64,000 nucleotides of DNA. Origin: Azolla caroliniana (Eukaryota; Polypodiophyta). Shown piece after piece: positions 9,901-19,405 of this stretch (the first letter of the stretch is position 1; every line of letters begins with the position of its first letter). The stretch covers positions 3,162,001 to 3,226,000 of the forward strand of contig JBHGNT010000010.1 of assembly GCA_043228905.1 (NCBI GenBank). The letters run 5' to 3'. The notes beneath the pieces are model-generated. The model had not been told where the DNA came from and ran no database searches. It saw nothing but the letters and a program-made list of their open reading frames with translations. Position numbers and translations under genes: made by a program.

Positions 9901-11043
9901 GTATGCCGATTGAAGAAGAGCCTTTACGGACTGAAGCAGGCTCCCCGGCAATGGTACCGGAAGTTCGACTCCTTCATGACCGACGAAGGGTACCTCAAAA
10001 CGCAGTCCGACCACTGCGTGTTTGTGAAGAAGTTCGAAGGAGGAGACTCCCTAATACTCCTCCTGTACGTGGACGACATGTTGATCGTCGGACGGGACCA
10101 GGTCAAGATACGGATGCTGAAGAAGGCTCTTCACCGAACCTTCTCAATGAAGGACCTGGGTCCGGCGAGGCAAATACTAGGGATGCACATCATCCGGGAC
10201 CGGAAGAAGAAGCAGTTGTGGCTGTCACAGGAGAAGTACGTGACGAAGGTGCTTCACCGGTTCAACATGTGGGAAGCAAGACCGGTCGGATCGACCCTCC
10301 CTGCAAACTGCAAGCTGTCCAGCAAGCAAAGTCCCAAGACAAAGGCTGAAAAGGAGGATATGATGAAAGTGCCGTATGCCTCAGCAGTCGGGAGCTTGAT
10401 GTACGCCATGGTGTGTACGAGACCGGACATCGGATATGCAGTCGGAGTGGTGAGCCGGTACATGAGCAATCCCGGCAAAGAGCATTGGAACGCGGCCAAG
10501 TGGATACTCCGATACCTGAAGGGCACGGCAAACGTGTGCCTCCGATTCGGCTCCGGTAAGCCCGAACTCGACGGCTTCACCGATTCGGATATGTCGGCTG
10601 ATGCAGATACCAGCCGGTCCACATCAGGGTATGTGATGACGTATGCAGGGGGAGCTGTTTCGTGGCAGTCGAGGCTGCAGAAGACGGTTGCGTTGTCAAC
10701 CACGGAGGCGGAGTACATGGCGGCTGTTGAAGCCGGCAAGGAAATAATATGGATGAAGGACTTCATTAGAGAGCTCGGTATCCGGCAAGAGGAGTACCGA
10801 CTCTACTGCGACAGTCAGAGTGCCATCCACCTTGCGAAGAACGCAGCCTATCACTCCCGGACGAAGCACATCCAGCGAAGATATCACTGGATCCGGGAAA
10901 GGATAGAAGACAAGGAGTTCGTGCTGACGAAGATCCACACCGACAAGAACGGGTCGGATATGCTGACCAAGGTACTCACACCCGACAAGCTGGAAGCATG
11001 CCGGAAGAGGATCGGATTGGAAAGACATCCCATGCCGAAGTGA
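6967..11043 (+). CDS. Copia-2 Gag-Pol polyprotein (intact)
   Basis: An uninterrupted frame of 1358 residues from the ATG at 6967, equivalent to the copia-1 start, with the same domain order: Gag, knuckle CFHCGKPGHFRKNC, protease VDSGASFHL, integrase, RT with YVDD, RNase H. It differs from copia-1 by scattered substitutions, for example FAAS for LAAS before the protease, and by one extra glutamate in the acidic linker (EEEESEEP). No stop or frameshift. The stop is 10 bases before the 3' LTR. Confidence 0.95.
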   Translation: MEGGGSGQPMMMVLNAQNYADWKIKMEDLLIVRDLYEPIDRSEIPKGVLESEWKLLNRKAVATIRQYVDVSVLQHVANDTNAYEMWKKLSGLYERKNALNRTSLMRKIVNLKYRDGESMVEHVSTFMGFVNQLAAIKFPLEDAMQAIILMCTLPDSWENLVVTLSTSCTEDNLSLQTVKTSILNEEARRRDKEPASDPKMLFTESDRGRQWNRSPQRREKSGTRSQSRGRPTCFHCGKPGHFRKNCRHYRKDNGADDTDSKKSPERNGAYRGATDRRGPDRRGQDRKGTTAFAASEEEIMLITEETELNLAGEEMTWVVDSGASFHLTPEKKYFSSYTAGEHGCVRMGNEGTCRIAGIGDVWLTTPTGCKMLLKDVRHVPEVRLNLISAGRLDDEGYTGSIRNGVMKFSKGSLIVVRARKVNTLYLMNARLCPEELNVAADTAGELWHKRLCHMSEKGMKRLAEDNLIPVKHVHLEKCTDCLAGKQNRTSFHSRPPTRRSAPLELVHTDVCQVETKSHGGAQYFVTFIDDHSRKLWTAPLKTKDQVLSVFKELHARVERESGKKLKAIRADNGGEYRGQFQEYCRSKGIRLEFTVPKTPELNGLAERMNRTIMERVRSMLAHAKLPKGFWAEAMSTATYVINRSPSVPLDGDTPQRVWTGKEVSYRHLKVFGCLAYVHVAKDRRGKLDPKTRPCIFLGYGDDEFGYRVWDPVDKKIFRSRDIIFMEDKTLADWESEKKMKSSKSIGEDQLYEEQSRPARDRLTLEDPAEDGEETEPAEEDENDTGTGPDPEMDSDEEEESEEPVTEAPERRYPLRERRAPRRFPEPEHVLLTDEGEPESFEEAKHDTQSRRWLSAMQDEMDSLHENHTYELVELPKGKRALRNKWVFKLKPGDAGNPPRYKARIVVKGFQQKKGVDFDEIFAPVVKMTSIRTVLSIAASMDLEVEQMDVKTAFLHGDLDEEIYMQQPEGFEKKGKEHLVCRLKKSLYGLKQAPRQWYRKFDSFMTDEGYLKTQSDHCVFVKKFEGGDSLILLLYVDDMLIVGRDQVKIRMLKKALHRTFSMKDLGPARQILGMHIIRDRKKKQLWLSQEKYVTKVLHRFNMWEARPVGSTLPANCKLSSKQSPKTKAEKEDMMKVPYASAVGSLMYAMVCTRPDIGYAVGVVSRYMSNPGKEHWNAAKWILRYLKGTANVCLRFGSGKPELDGFTDSDMSADADTSRSTSGYVMTYAGGAVSWQSRLQKTVALSTTEAEYMAAVEAGKEIIWMKDFIRELGIRQEEYRLYCDSQSAIHLAKNAAYHSRTKHIQRRYHWIRERIEDKEFVLTKIHTDKNGSDMLTKVLTPDKLEACRKRIGLERHPMPK

Positions 11044-11053
11044 AGGGGGAGTT

Positions 11054-11675
11054 TGTTGGGATTTCGGTCCCTTTCGGATGGGATGGTCGGATATCGGAGA
11101 TGAATGCCGACAAGCCCGGTTTCGGTTTCGGATCCGGATGACGAAGACCCCGGCTTCGGTGCCGGATGACGAATGTACCCGGAGAGCGATCCGGATGCAG
11201 GGACATATCCGTGAATATGTTCGCTACGAGCCCCCTGAGGCTATAGTTGTAAATAGCCCAAAGTCATATAAGTATAAATATGACTTAGGGCAAACAGTTT
11301 TTCTGTTGCTTCTCATTTTTCTGTTTTTCCACTTTAGAGGAGTGAAGAGAGAGCAGCCGTGAGAGAGAGAGAAAGAGAGAGAGCGCGAGAGAGAAAGAGG
11401 TAGACGCCTCTGTGTATTTCCGCCGCCTGTGGCGAGGACAGCGAGCTCAAGGTCGTCGCCTTGGAGCTCGTCATTGTATACTTCTCTGTATAGTGTTGTT
11501 TGGAGTCTTGTACTCCCGTGGTTTTTCCCCGTTTAGGGTTTTCCACGTTAATCCTTGTGTACTCGCGTTTCTTCGTTTTGTTTCTACGTGTGTTTCCTAT
11601 TTTCTGCTCCATTGATCCGCGATTAATCGGTTGTGGCCGAGATAAGAAGGTGAATAGAAGGGTCTATTCCTTACA
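11054..11675 (+). repeat. 3' LTR of copia-2
   Basis: 622 bp matching 6316-6937, preceded by the tract aagggggagtt and followed by TSD ataac (11676-11680). Confidence 0.94.
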
Positions 11676-11680
11676 ATAAC

Positions 11681-11954
11681 CAGCTTTTCAAGCGATGTTT
11701 GGATCACCAGTTACAAAATGCCAAGGAACAGGTCAGAGTTCACATACGCCTCAGACGTAGCAAAACCATTTGCAAGGGAGTCATATCATGCATCTGCAGC
11801 AAATACTCCAACACCGATGGAAATCGACACCACACTTCGTCGTGGACCATTGTCGGAAGAAGAAAAGCAACAACGCCGAGTAAATCAATTATGTCTTTAT
11901 TGTGGAGGACTAGGGCATATCGCAATAAACTGTCCATATAGGCCAAGAAGATAG
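11681..11954 (+). pseudogene. Chromovirus (Ty3/gypsy) Gag C-terminus with zinc knuckle
   Basis: After copia-2 the Gag resumes with QLFKRCLDHQLQN, then after a frame change PMEIDTTLRRGPLSEEEKQQ and the knuckle CLYCGGLGHIAINC (CX2CX4HX4C). This nucleocapsid layout is typical of chromodomain-bearing Ty3/gypsy elements. The 5' LTR and Gag start are missing, and the frame is shifted at least once. Confidence 0.75.
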
Positions 11955-12179
11955 GTAAATCAAATAGTTGCTTGTACTAAACCCAAGTCTATTTCAGTAG
12001 GAGTGTCTGATAGTCCTAATAGTACTAATAACCCAAGTCTATCGAACAAATTTGAAGTCCTTAGTCAGTTAGAAGAAGAGTTAAACGACTAAGTTAAGCC
12101 AAAATAGGAGTCATTTGGCTAGATCTATGTAGCCCATTAGTGGTTCCATTTCCTCTAAGCAAGTTAGCAATGTCTTCCT

Positions 12180-12331
12180 AAAAGTATTAGTAACTATTAG
12201 TACTAAAAGTATCCCTCCAATACATGTCTTAGCACTCCTAGGTTCCGGAGCTAATTCTTGCTTCATGGATAAGAATTTTACCCAAGCTCATCAGATATCC
12301 CTAAGAAAACTCCCTTGCCCAGCCTCTGTAA
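12180..12331 (+). pseudogene. Chromovirus protease remnant
   Basis: Reads PPIHVLALLGSGANSCFMD. This corresponds to the retropepsin active site, but the catalytic aspartate of D-S-G is replaced by glycine (LLGSGAN), so the enzyme would be dead. The frame stops where the LTR-D fragment begins. Confidence 0.6.
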
Positions 12332-12842
12332 TGTTATAGGTTTTAGGGTTAGGGTTAATATTTATGATAATGATGATGATTGATGATGAAGATAGACATG
12401 GTGTAATAGTGAAGATGATGAATGGTATGATGGTGAGAGAGATCATGAAGATATTAACAAGCATTGAGGGGTGGGGGGTGTTGCCTAGAATGGCTCCACC
12501 CCCCTCCCTAGGGGGTTCAACATAAGAGAGAAGGAAGAGAGATGACAAGAGAGAGAGAAATTGAGAGAGAAATCTTCCTTCATTAATTCCCCATAAGGGG
12601 TTAAATAGTTACAAAAGGGTAGATACATTGGGGTGCAAGTCCCCTTGACCATTCACACTAATCACTGACTCACACCTCCTCGTATCCGTCCACATGGACA
12701 CACGTGTGCATGTGTTTTCATACGTATCTACTCACACTCACAATTACGCTAGTGCCCATCTACACATACACCGTAACAACATTATAGCATTCGACCCTCG
12801 CTCATCACACTCTACATCTCCCGTACATCCCGTACGATACCA
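12332..12842 (+). repeat. LTR-D copy 1 (5' LTR of a truncated element)
   Basis: About 511 bp, beginning tgttatagg with ttagggttaggg and ending cgtacgatacca. It is homologous to the solo copy at 50370-50895. Five bases further on lies tggcacgcccgtggga (from 12848), placed like a primer-binding site, so this copy keeps its leader. No matching TSD is visible. Confidence 0.65.
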
Positions 12843-13120
12843 CATTATGGCACGCCCGTGGGAGAGTGCCTTGCACATCGATCCCACATGCCTTGATCTT
12901 CATCTTCCTTCGACCGGAATTTCCATCGGTCCTCTCATTGATCGACTCTCTCGATCGGAACGTTGACTCGAAAATCTCCTTCAGTCAGCGAATCTTCCTC
13001 GACACGAAATTTCTCGTTCTGTCGGCTCACGAACGTTGGTATCATCATTCGGGTCTTCGAAAAATGTTGTGTGTATGTGTATCTTCCTTTCATTGATTTT
13101 GTGTGAGTAGTTGCGAGTTT
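12843..13120 (+). other. Leader of truncated LTR-D element
   Basis: A putative primer-binding site at 12848-12863 is followed by pyrimidine-rich non-coding DNA. Somewhere before 13120 it joins the chromovirus RT. No protein motif is visible. The first part of the chromovirus RT is missing at this junction, so insertion and deletion appear combined. Confidence 0.4.
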
Positions 13121-14445
13121 TCAAAATTTTGGTGATGCCCTTTGGTTTTAAAAATAAATAAATTATATTACGTACCCTCATGATTTTATTTTTAAAAATT
13201 CCAACATGGTCTTTATGCAAAACTGGAAAAATGTAGTTTTGAGTGCAATCAGATGGAATTTCGAGGTTATGTCATCTCCTCGGAAAGCATCTCGATGGAT
13301 CCAGCTAAGGTCAAAATTGTGGTAGAGTGGCAGACTCCTCGTTCGTTGCGAGATGTGCAATGTTTTTTAGGCTTCGCAAATTTCTGCCGCGAGTTTATTT
13401 AGGTCTACTCAAAGCTTATTTTGCCTCTCACACAGCTTACCAAGAAGGGTCAATCATTTGTTTGGTCTAAGGAAGCGGACACGACTTTTGTAAATTTTAA
13501 GAAAGCATTTACATCAGCTCCTATTATAGCTCATGTTGATCCGAAAAACCATTCATCGTGGAGGGAGACGCATCAGATTTCGCCCTTGGTAGCATTCTGT
13601 GACAACAAGGTGATGATGAAAAACTACATCCTATAGCTTTCCTATAGCGCAAGTTTGATGCCGCCAAAATCACCTACGAGATACATGACAATGAGCTATT
13701 GGCAATAGTGGATTCTTTTGCACAATGGAGGCATTTTTTAGAGGGATCTTCTCATCAAGTCACCGTATTTAGTAATCACAAAAACCTTGCCTATTTACAA
13801 AATGTTCGTGTATTAAATTGACGACAAGCTCACTGGGCCCAATTCCTCATTCGTTTCGACTTCAAAATTACATATTGTCCTGGGAAGCAACAAGGGAAGG
13901 CAGATGCGTTATCGCGGCGCTCGTATCTAGCACCTCGTCCTTGTGATCCAACATTCGATAATCAAAAGCAAGCAACATGGGTTTTTGATACTCCATTGGA
14001 TTCCCGGATTATCGAGACCATACATGAAGACTTGAAGACAAACGCTTTCGATCAAGCCATTCTAACACAAATTGATCCCTCGCGGGCAACCTGTTCACAG
14101 TTGCAACAACTAGGTACGGATTATTGACAATTCGAATGTCATGATGGATTCCTATTCTTTAAGAAACTCTTGTATGTTCCCAATGGTTCTTATCGTCGTC
14201 GAATAGTCCAAAATTTTCATGACACATATGCAACTAGACATTTTGGTAGTACTAAAACATTGGATTTAGTACAATGATCATTTTGGTGGCCTCATATGCG
14301 ACAATTTGTCGAAAACTATGTTCGGACATGTGATACATGTTGCAGAGCAAAGATGCCAAGACATCATCTATATGGTTTATTGGAACCATTACCAATTCCA
14401 AGCAAGTCGTGGCAATCCATTTCTCTAGATTTTATCACAGATCTT
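13121..14445 (+). pseudogene. Chromovirus RT end, RNase H and integrase start (degenerate)
   Basis: The + strand reads VMPFGFKN of RT near 13130; the RT catalytic box is not visible. Next come the RT thumb (LYAKLEKCSFECNQMEFRGYV, FLGFANFCREFI), RNase H (ITYEIHDNELLAIV), the tether ending KADALSRRS, and the integrase zinc region (H...H, then CDTCC). The last part reads SISLDFITDL, where copia-5 interrupts. There are several stops and frame changes, among them TAG after CREFI and TGA after RVLN. Motifs identify Ty3/gypsy clearly; it is an old dead copy. Confidence 0.8.
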
Positions 14446-14811
14446 TGTAAAAGTTAGCGTGTGGAAGCTTGACAAAACCGGTTTAGCCGGGCAACAACAG
14501 AGAATAGAAAACACAGGTTCAATAGAAGCTTGAGAATATTTAACATACAGGGGAAAGACAGAGAGAGAGCAAAACATAAAAACTCTATACTAAAATAATA
14601 ATCCTCTGTGTACATAGAATGTGCTTAGAGAGCACATTTATACAAGTCCATAAAGGACTGACAGGTAATTCAATGCTCATACGAGCGACTGTCACTGACT
14701 CCCAAAAATATGCCTACGTACTAGGCTGGATCCGTAGGCCTCTAATGGCCTACTGGTTTCAATCTGATCTGGCTCTTTGATCCAGCTCCGGTTGAGCTTG
14801 CTCGCTCAACA
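14446..14811 (-). repeat. 3' LTR of copia-5
   Basis: 366 bp. On the minus strand it starts TGTTGAGCGAGC and ends CTTTTACA, and is related to the copia-4 LTR at 16141-16524. A purine-rich tract (ttgagcttgaggggt on minus) lies next to it at 14812-14830. Confidence 0.7.
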
Positions 14812-15892
14812 CTACCCCTCAAGCTCAACTTGAGGTCGGATCGTGGTGTAAGTGTCTGTAGTAGCCGATCCTTTCCTCCAGCTCCTTTTAATGTCCTCCC
14901 GCCTTGCTCGCGCTCCTCGTTCGGTCCGGTTCTATGGTTCTGCGCACCTCGTCCTCCTTGGTTGGCTTGTCTGCTCAGCGGGCCCATCTCAGCTACTTCG
15001 TTGCTATGACTCCGACGCTTGTCGACCCATCGGTTCCTCCGTGTCGGTGTCGACTTCCGCTGCCTTCTCGTCCGCTTGCCCTTTAGTTGATCCGGCTCTT
15101 CCAAATTAGCTTCCTCCGATTTGTTCAAGCTCTTGTCCGAGTTGGTAGTCTCCAACTCGTCTTCCGTTTTTAGGCCCTTCACCACATCGAACCGCGCCCG
15201 AGTCTTGGCCTTCTTCCAGTAGGCTCTATCCTTCTTGACTCTGCCACTGCTATTGCTTGCTCCGACTTGGTCGGATGTGCCAATTCCTTCGGTTGGCTCG
15301 ACTTCCTTTATCTTCTCATCTCCCCCCTTGGTTTTTTCTTTCTCTCCGGCTCCTTGTCTGGTGCCATCCATTCCCGTTTCCTGTTCTCCCACTCATCGAG
15401 ATGTTGAATGTTGAGCATCTTCGAAAAATGTTGCAACTTGTCTTATCCGAACGACTTGGTGAAGATGTCGGCAACCTGTGCTGCTTACGTTGTCACAATA
15501 AATCAGGATCGGAGTCGGCACCTCGACCCGGAGGTTTCGCAACAGTCGCTGAAGACAGATGCCTTCATAGGTGGCAATGGTAGGGCTCCAGTACTCAGCC
15601 TCAGTGCTCAACAGAGCCAGTGTTGGCTACTCCATGCAATAGCCACGCTACCAAGAGAAAACATGTAACCAGAGGTGGATTGGCGATCTGATGCATCACC
15701 AGCCGAGTCGGTATTGGTATATCCAACTAGCTTCCCAGCTATACCGTGTCGGTATAACAATCCCCGGTCCTTCATGCCGCTCACATATTGCAATAGTCGA
15801 TGCGAGCATTGAAGGTGCTCCACGGTCGTCTTCTGCATAAACTGGTTGATCACCCCAACTGGATAACTGATGTTGGGTTGGGTGATTGTCAA
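14812..15892 (-). pseudogene. Copia-5 RT/RNase H tail and 3' extra region
   Basis: On the minus strand from 15892: an RT tail with TQPNISYPVGVINQFM, then RNase H with STSGYMFSLGSVAIAWSS, STEAEYWSP and IYCDNVSS. A deletion or frameshift then leads into a 216-codon frame (ending at 14742, inside the LTR) that is rich in charged residues and contains KTEDELETTNSD. The same KTEDELETTNSD segment occurs downstream of pol in copia-4, so it belongs to this family and is not random reading. Confidence 0.65.
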
Positions 15893-15905
15893 GTATATAA
15901 GGCTT

Positions 15906-16140
15906 CCGACAGTTTCAAAGGGATTCGATGCGATCTTAACAATAGTGGATCAATATACTAAGATGGCACATTTCCTGCCTTGTACTAAGGCTATCACTAG
16001 TGAAGAAATCGCCGAAATTTTCATGCGAGAGGTATTTAGGCATAATGGCCTCCCGGATAGTATCATCAGAGACCGTGGACCTCAATTCGTCTCGAAATTC
16101 TGGAAGCGTCTCTTCAAAATGCTCAACGTCACTTGTAACC
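15906..16140 (+). pseudogene. Chromovirus integrase core, middle part
   Basis: Reads PTVSKGFDAILTIVDQYTK, then KAITSEEIAEIF and HNGLPDSIIRDRGPQFVS, the central integrase core with the second catalytic aspartate (RDRGPQF). It is open up to the copia-4 insertion. After removing copia-4 and one TSD it continues as NLSSGYHPQTNGQN at 50137. Confidence 0.85.
16136..16140 (+). repeat. TSD taacc of copia-4 (left copy)
   Basis: taacc at 16136-16140 is repeated at 50137-50141. Excising everything between restores the integrase frame, which proves that 34 kb arrived as one insertion plus later nested hits. Confidence 0.92.
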
Positions 16141-16524
16141 TGTAAAAAGTAACGTGCGGAAGCAAGTATGAAGACCGAATAGAAGGGAGGAAACTCAGGT
16201 TCAATGGAGAGCTTGGGCTTACACGGTATACGCAGGAGAGACAGAGAGAGAACACAAGAACTATATTCAACAATAATACTCAGTCTGTACATAAGACGTG
16301 CTCAGTGAACACTTTTATACAAGTCCTAGAAGGTCTGACCGAAGTACTGACAATACTTCAATGCTCATCAAGAGCTCCTACACTAACTCCCAAATATATT
16401 CCTCACGGAATATCTTTCCTAACGGCCTCCCGGTTTACGCACTCGGCCTAACCGATCGGTCCCAACCGATCCGGTCCTCGGCTTCTTCAGCCGATCCGGC
16501 CAATGTTGAGCTTGTCTCTCAACA
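16141..16524 (-). repeat. 3' LTR of copia-4
   Basis: 384 bp. On the minus strand it starts TGTTGAGAGACA and ends CTTTTTACA. A purine tract (ttaagcttgagggggag on minus) flanks it at 16525-16541. Confidence 0.9.
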
Positions 16525-16541
16525 CTCCCCCTCAAGCTTAA

Positions 16542-17110
16542 CTTGAGGCTCTTCGGGATCTTCACAGTTCCAGTTCCTCCTGACTTCACGCCTCGCTCGT
16601 GCTCCTCGACTTGTTCGACTTTGCGCGCTTCGACCCTTACGGTCGGCTTGTCTGCTCATGTGACCCTTATCAACTCTTCTGCTGTTGCGGTGTCGACACT
16701 TCTTCTGCTGCCTTTTCTTCCGCTTGGGCCTCGGTTGATTCAACGTGTCTGAATCAAACATCCGAACCGACTCGGCTACTTCCGATCGGTTTTCGCTCTC
16801 GTCCGAGTTGGTTGTCTCCAACTCGTCTTCGGTCTTCTCGTCCTTGATTGCGTCATCTCCCCCATGCGTGGTTGGCATCGGCTCTCTCCTTCGGCTGCTC
16901 CCCTTCTGTTCGCTTTCAGACTTTTCCGTGGGTCCACCCTCGGCTTCTTCAGCCGATTCGAACTCGAACTCGACAACCGAGTCAACCAACTCGGACTCGG
17001 TGTCGCGGTCTCCGCTCCTTCCCTGCTGCCTTGCTTGGTCGTTCGGGACCAAGCGGCTTGTCCAGACCAAGCGGCTTTGTGAAGATGTTGGCAGTCTGTC
17101 GATCCGTCGG
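16542..17110 (-). pseudogene. Copia-4 extra coding region downstream of RNase H
   Basis: Between the RNase H end and the 3' LTR the minus strand carries a further open frame (in the track from 17175 to 16519), acidic first (ESELVDSVVEFEFES) and then very basic (RPKRKKRQQKKCRHRN), with KTEDELETTNSDESENRSE in the middle. Copia elements normally end soon after RNase H. The diverged copia-5 keeps the same segments (KTEDELETTNSDKS, SRQAN.GGR). It could be a C-terminal Pol extension now out of frame or a small separate ORF. Function unknown. Confidence 0.5.
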
Positions 17111-18274
17111 CACGTACTGAAGTTCGACTTCACCGGAAAGGAAACGCTCATGGACGAAATGGTAGTGCACCTCAATGTGCTTGGTCCGTGCGTGGAAAAC
17201 GAGGTTCTTCGTGAGCTTGATGCTGCTGAGGTTGTCGCAGTAGATCGTCGTCGGATCTGACACCTCCACGTGCAGGTCCTTAAGTAGCCGCTTCAACCAT
17301 ATGGCTTCGCATGTCGCGACAACCGCTCCTCGGTACTCAGCTTTGGTGCTCGATAGTGCAACTGTCGGCTGCTTCTTACTGCTCCACGCGATCGCGGCAC
17401 TCCCGAGGGAGAACGCGTATCCAGACGTGGATCGGCTATCGGCGGCGTTGCCAGCACAATCAACATCGGTGTAGCCAACTAACTGCGCGGCTGCACCGGT
17501 CCGATATAGCAGTCCTCGGTCCTTAGTGCCACTTACGTATCGCAGTACGCGTTGCGCACACTGAAGATGCTCCTCGGTAGGTCGCGCAATGAACTGACTA
17601 ATCACCCCGACCGGATAACTGAGGTCGGGTCGGGTGATGGTCAAGTATATGAGGCTTCCAACAATTTGCCGGAACCTCGTCGGGTTGCATACCTTTCCCG
17701 TATCGGGACGAAGCTTGACGGTTCTGTCCAGAGGAGTCGAGACAGACTTATAGTCGGCCATCCCGAATTTGAAGAGCATACTCAGCACGTAATGACGTTG
17801 GCTGATCAATATGCCTTCGGGGGTACGGATCACTTCGATCTCGAGGAAGTAATGAAGGTCCCCCAGATCCTTCATGTCGAACGATGCCGCAAGATGGAGC
17901 TTCACGCGGTCGATTTCACCGAGGTCGGCGCCAGTGATGACCAAGTCATCAACATATAGTAAAATACTAACTGGTCCGAGTCGACCTTTCCGGATGAACA
18001 GGGAAGAGTCCGATTTTGACGTGACGAAGCCCATCCAACGCAGTTGTTGCGTGATCTTTGCGTCCCAGGCACGCGGGGCTTGCTTTAGTCCGTAAAGGGA
18101 CTTCTTTAGTCGGCATACTGCCGAGGAGTTCGTTCCAGAGTGAAATCCGGGGGGCTGTACCATGTACACCTGTTCCTCAAGGTCACCTTGCAGGAACGCA
18201 TTCTTTACATCCATCTGATGTAAGTGCCACCCCTTCGCCACAGCTACTGCGAGCAAAACACGGACGGTCGTCAT
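16982..18274 (-). pseudogene. Copia-4 reverse transcriptase and RNase H
   Basis: A 430-codon minus-strand frame with RT motifs HQMDVKNAFLQGDLEEQVYM, SLYGLKQAPRAW and catalytic ILLYVDDLVITG, then RNase H (VGYTDVDCAGNAADSRSTSG, SSTKAEYRG, IYCDNLSS, HARTKHIEVHYHFV) ending near IFTKPL. Catalytic residues look intact. A single TAG separates it from the upstream RT frame (18296-18562), probably replacing a glutamate codon. Confidence 0.88.
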
Positions 18275-18295
18275 TTTCGCGACCGGCGCAAACGT

Positions 18296-18580
18296 CTAAT
18301 CGTAGTCGATGCCGTGTTTCTGCGCGTAGCCCTTTGCCACTAGCCGAGCCTTGTACCGATTGACCGAGCCATCGGTGTTGTACTTGACCTTGTACACCCA
18401 CCTACACCCGATCGGGTTTACCCCTGTTGGTGCGTCAACCAGGTCCCAGGTCTCATTCTCCGCCAATGCGTGCATCTCTTCCTCCATCGCGGCACGCCGA
18501 TTCGCGTCTTTAACCGCTTCTGTGTAGCTCTCCGGCTCACGCACTTCCGCTACACGGGTCATGTACGCATAATGATGGGA
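18296..18580 (-). pseudogene. Copia-4 RT N-terminal region
   Basis: Minus frame reading [19 protein letters not shown], then [20 protein letters not shown] and [18 protein letters not shown] followed by TAG. This is the standard copia region before the RT palm. On its 5' side it is interrupted by the LTR-C element. The upstream part ends RFGYNEYMA at about 28350. Confidence 0.85.
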
Positions 18581-18866
18581 TGTCGTGACGATTTTCGGCT
18601 ACGGTGTGAAACCGAGTGAGACGAATAAACCAAGGATGTGCAACATTGCACATGCACTTAGAAAATAAACCTAAGGCCTAGTGGCACTTGAGTTCATACA
18701 GAGGGGTGCAAGCAAGGTTTGAACCTTGCACCTCTAAGATACAAGATGATTGCCTTACCATTAGGACAACTATCATATAGTGTAGATTCTATGTATTTCT
18801 TTTTTATATTCGAATTATAGATGAAACAACCATAGAAAACCATGTGCACAAAACCATGGTTCTAAA
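18581..18866 (+). repeat. Truncated 5' LTR of LTR-C element
   Basis: 286 bp that match the start of 27702-28347 with about one difference seen by eye. At ggttctaaacc it changes abruptly to Gag-coding DNA, so the rest of the LTR, the PBS and the first half of gag are deleted. Confidence 0.8.
18700..18773 (-). repeat. tRNA-derived (SINE-like) sequence in LTR-C, left copy
   Basis: The minus strand reads cctaatggtaaggca, a D-arm/A-box-like block, followed about 30 bases later by gcaaggttcaaaccttgc, a T-arm with B box GGTTCAAACC and a 5-bp stem. No acceptor stem closes, so it is not a working tRNA gene. The same block lies in the 3' LTR at 27821-27894. It is probably an old SINE or tRNA fragment fixed in this LTR. 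Confidence 0.45.
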
Positions 18867-19405
18867 CCATTCGTAGACTTCGAGCATTGTTTTTCTCAAC
18901 TCTCAGAGCGGGAACAAAGATTAGTGGGGGTTGATAAGGTCCTTATGTTCGTAAAGTCAATCGATCGAATGGAAAGGATGTCCATCGGCCTCAAACTCGA
19001 AGAAGATGACGGTGCAAATGGCCTCATCGAGGATTGGAGCAAAGTGGAAAGTGTATGCCGACTACACGATAAGGGGCGAGCGAGAATATCGACGACAACA
19101 AGACGGCCCATGAGGGACGATCGAAGAGGGACGAGATGCAACAACGTGCCACCAACAAAAGAAATGAAGCTTACAAGGGAGACAAACCGAGGCAAATGGT
19201 GATCGAGGAAGAAGAGACCTCCCAACAAATGCGGGTTAATGAAGTGGCCAATACAAAGGCTAAGGTTTGGTATGACGGTACCGAGAGAGAAGGTGCGAAA
19301 CAAGTCACCTTCTTGTCTTACGAAGAAACGACGGCCAAGGAGGAGGCCGATGACTCGAGGAAGGCAAACGCTACTTCGAGGGAGGATAAATGTTTCGGAA
19401 CACGC
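18867..19405 (+). pseudogene. LTR-C element Gag fragment
   Basis: Reads FEHCFSQLSERE, then KVLMFVKSIDRMERMSIGLK and SKVESVCRLHDK. This aligns by eye with the Gag of gypsy B1 (FEERFARLSTLD, RVLLFVKSVDEQD, AAVKRVCGRFDK), showing common descent at considerable divergence. A second part (YDGTEREGAKQVTFLSYEE) runs open to the gypsy B1 insertion at 19405 and continues in frame at 26447. No zinc knuckle is visible. Confidence 0.65.
19402..19405 (+). repeat. TSD acgc of gypsy B1 (left copy)
   Basis: acgc before the 5' LTR is repeated at 26443-26446. The LTR-C coding frame rejoins after excision. Confidence 0.88.

Larger units (their letters stand above)
6316..11675 (+). mobile_element. Copia-2: complete Ty1/copia LTR retrotransposon, sister of copia-1
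   Basis: A complete 5.36-kb element of the same family as copia-1. The two 622-bp LTRs appear identical by eye, and ataac TSDs lie at 6311-6315 and 11676-11680. The LTR differs from that of copia-1 by small indels in the first ~120 bp and by base changes, so it is a separate lineage member, not a tandem duplicate: each copy has its own TSD. It is intact and apparently recent. Confidence 0.95.
14446..15905 (-). mobile_element. Copia-5: 5'-truncated minus-strand copia fragment
   Basis: A minus-strand fragment that keeps only the RT tail, RNase H, a 3' extra coding region and the 3' LTR. It is related to copia-4. The right edge at about 15905 joins directly to chromovirus integrase, with ctt shared at both ends, and the host frame rejoins (FITDL|PTVSKGFDA). 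The lack of a second LTR suggests deletion or abortive integration. Confidence 0.75.

Noticed and set aside
15257-15583. Plus-strand frames across copia-5 and copia-4 (for example 15257-15583, 16745-17260)
   Set aside because: They are shadows of minus-strand RT/RNase H and the charged 3' region; no homology in that reading.
18700-18773. A functional tRNA gene
   Set aside because: No pairing acceptor stem and poor anticodon arm; present inside two LTR copies, so treated as a tRNA-derived repeat.
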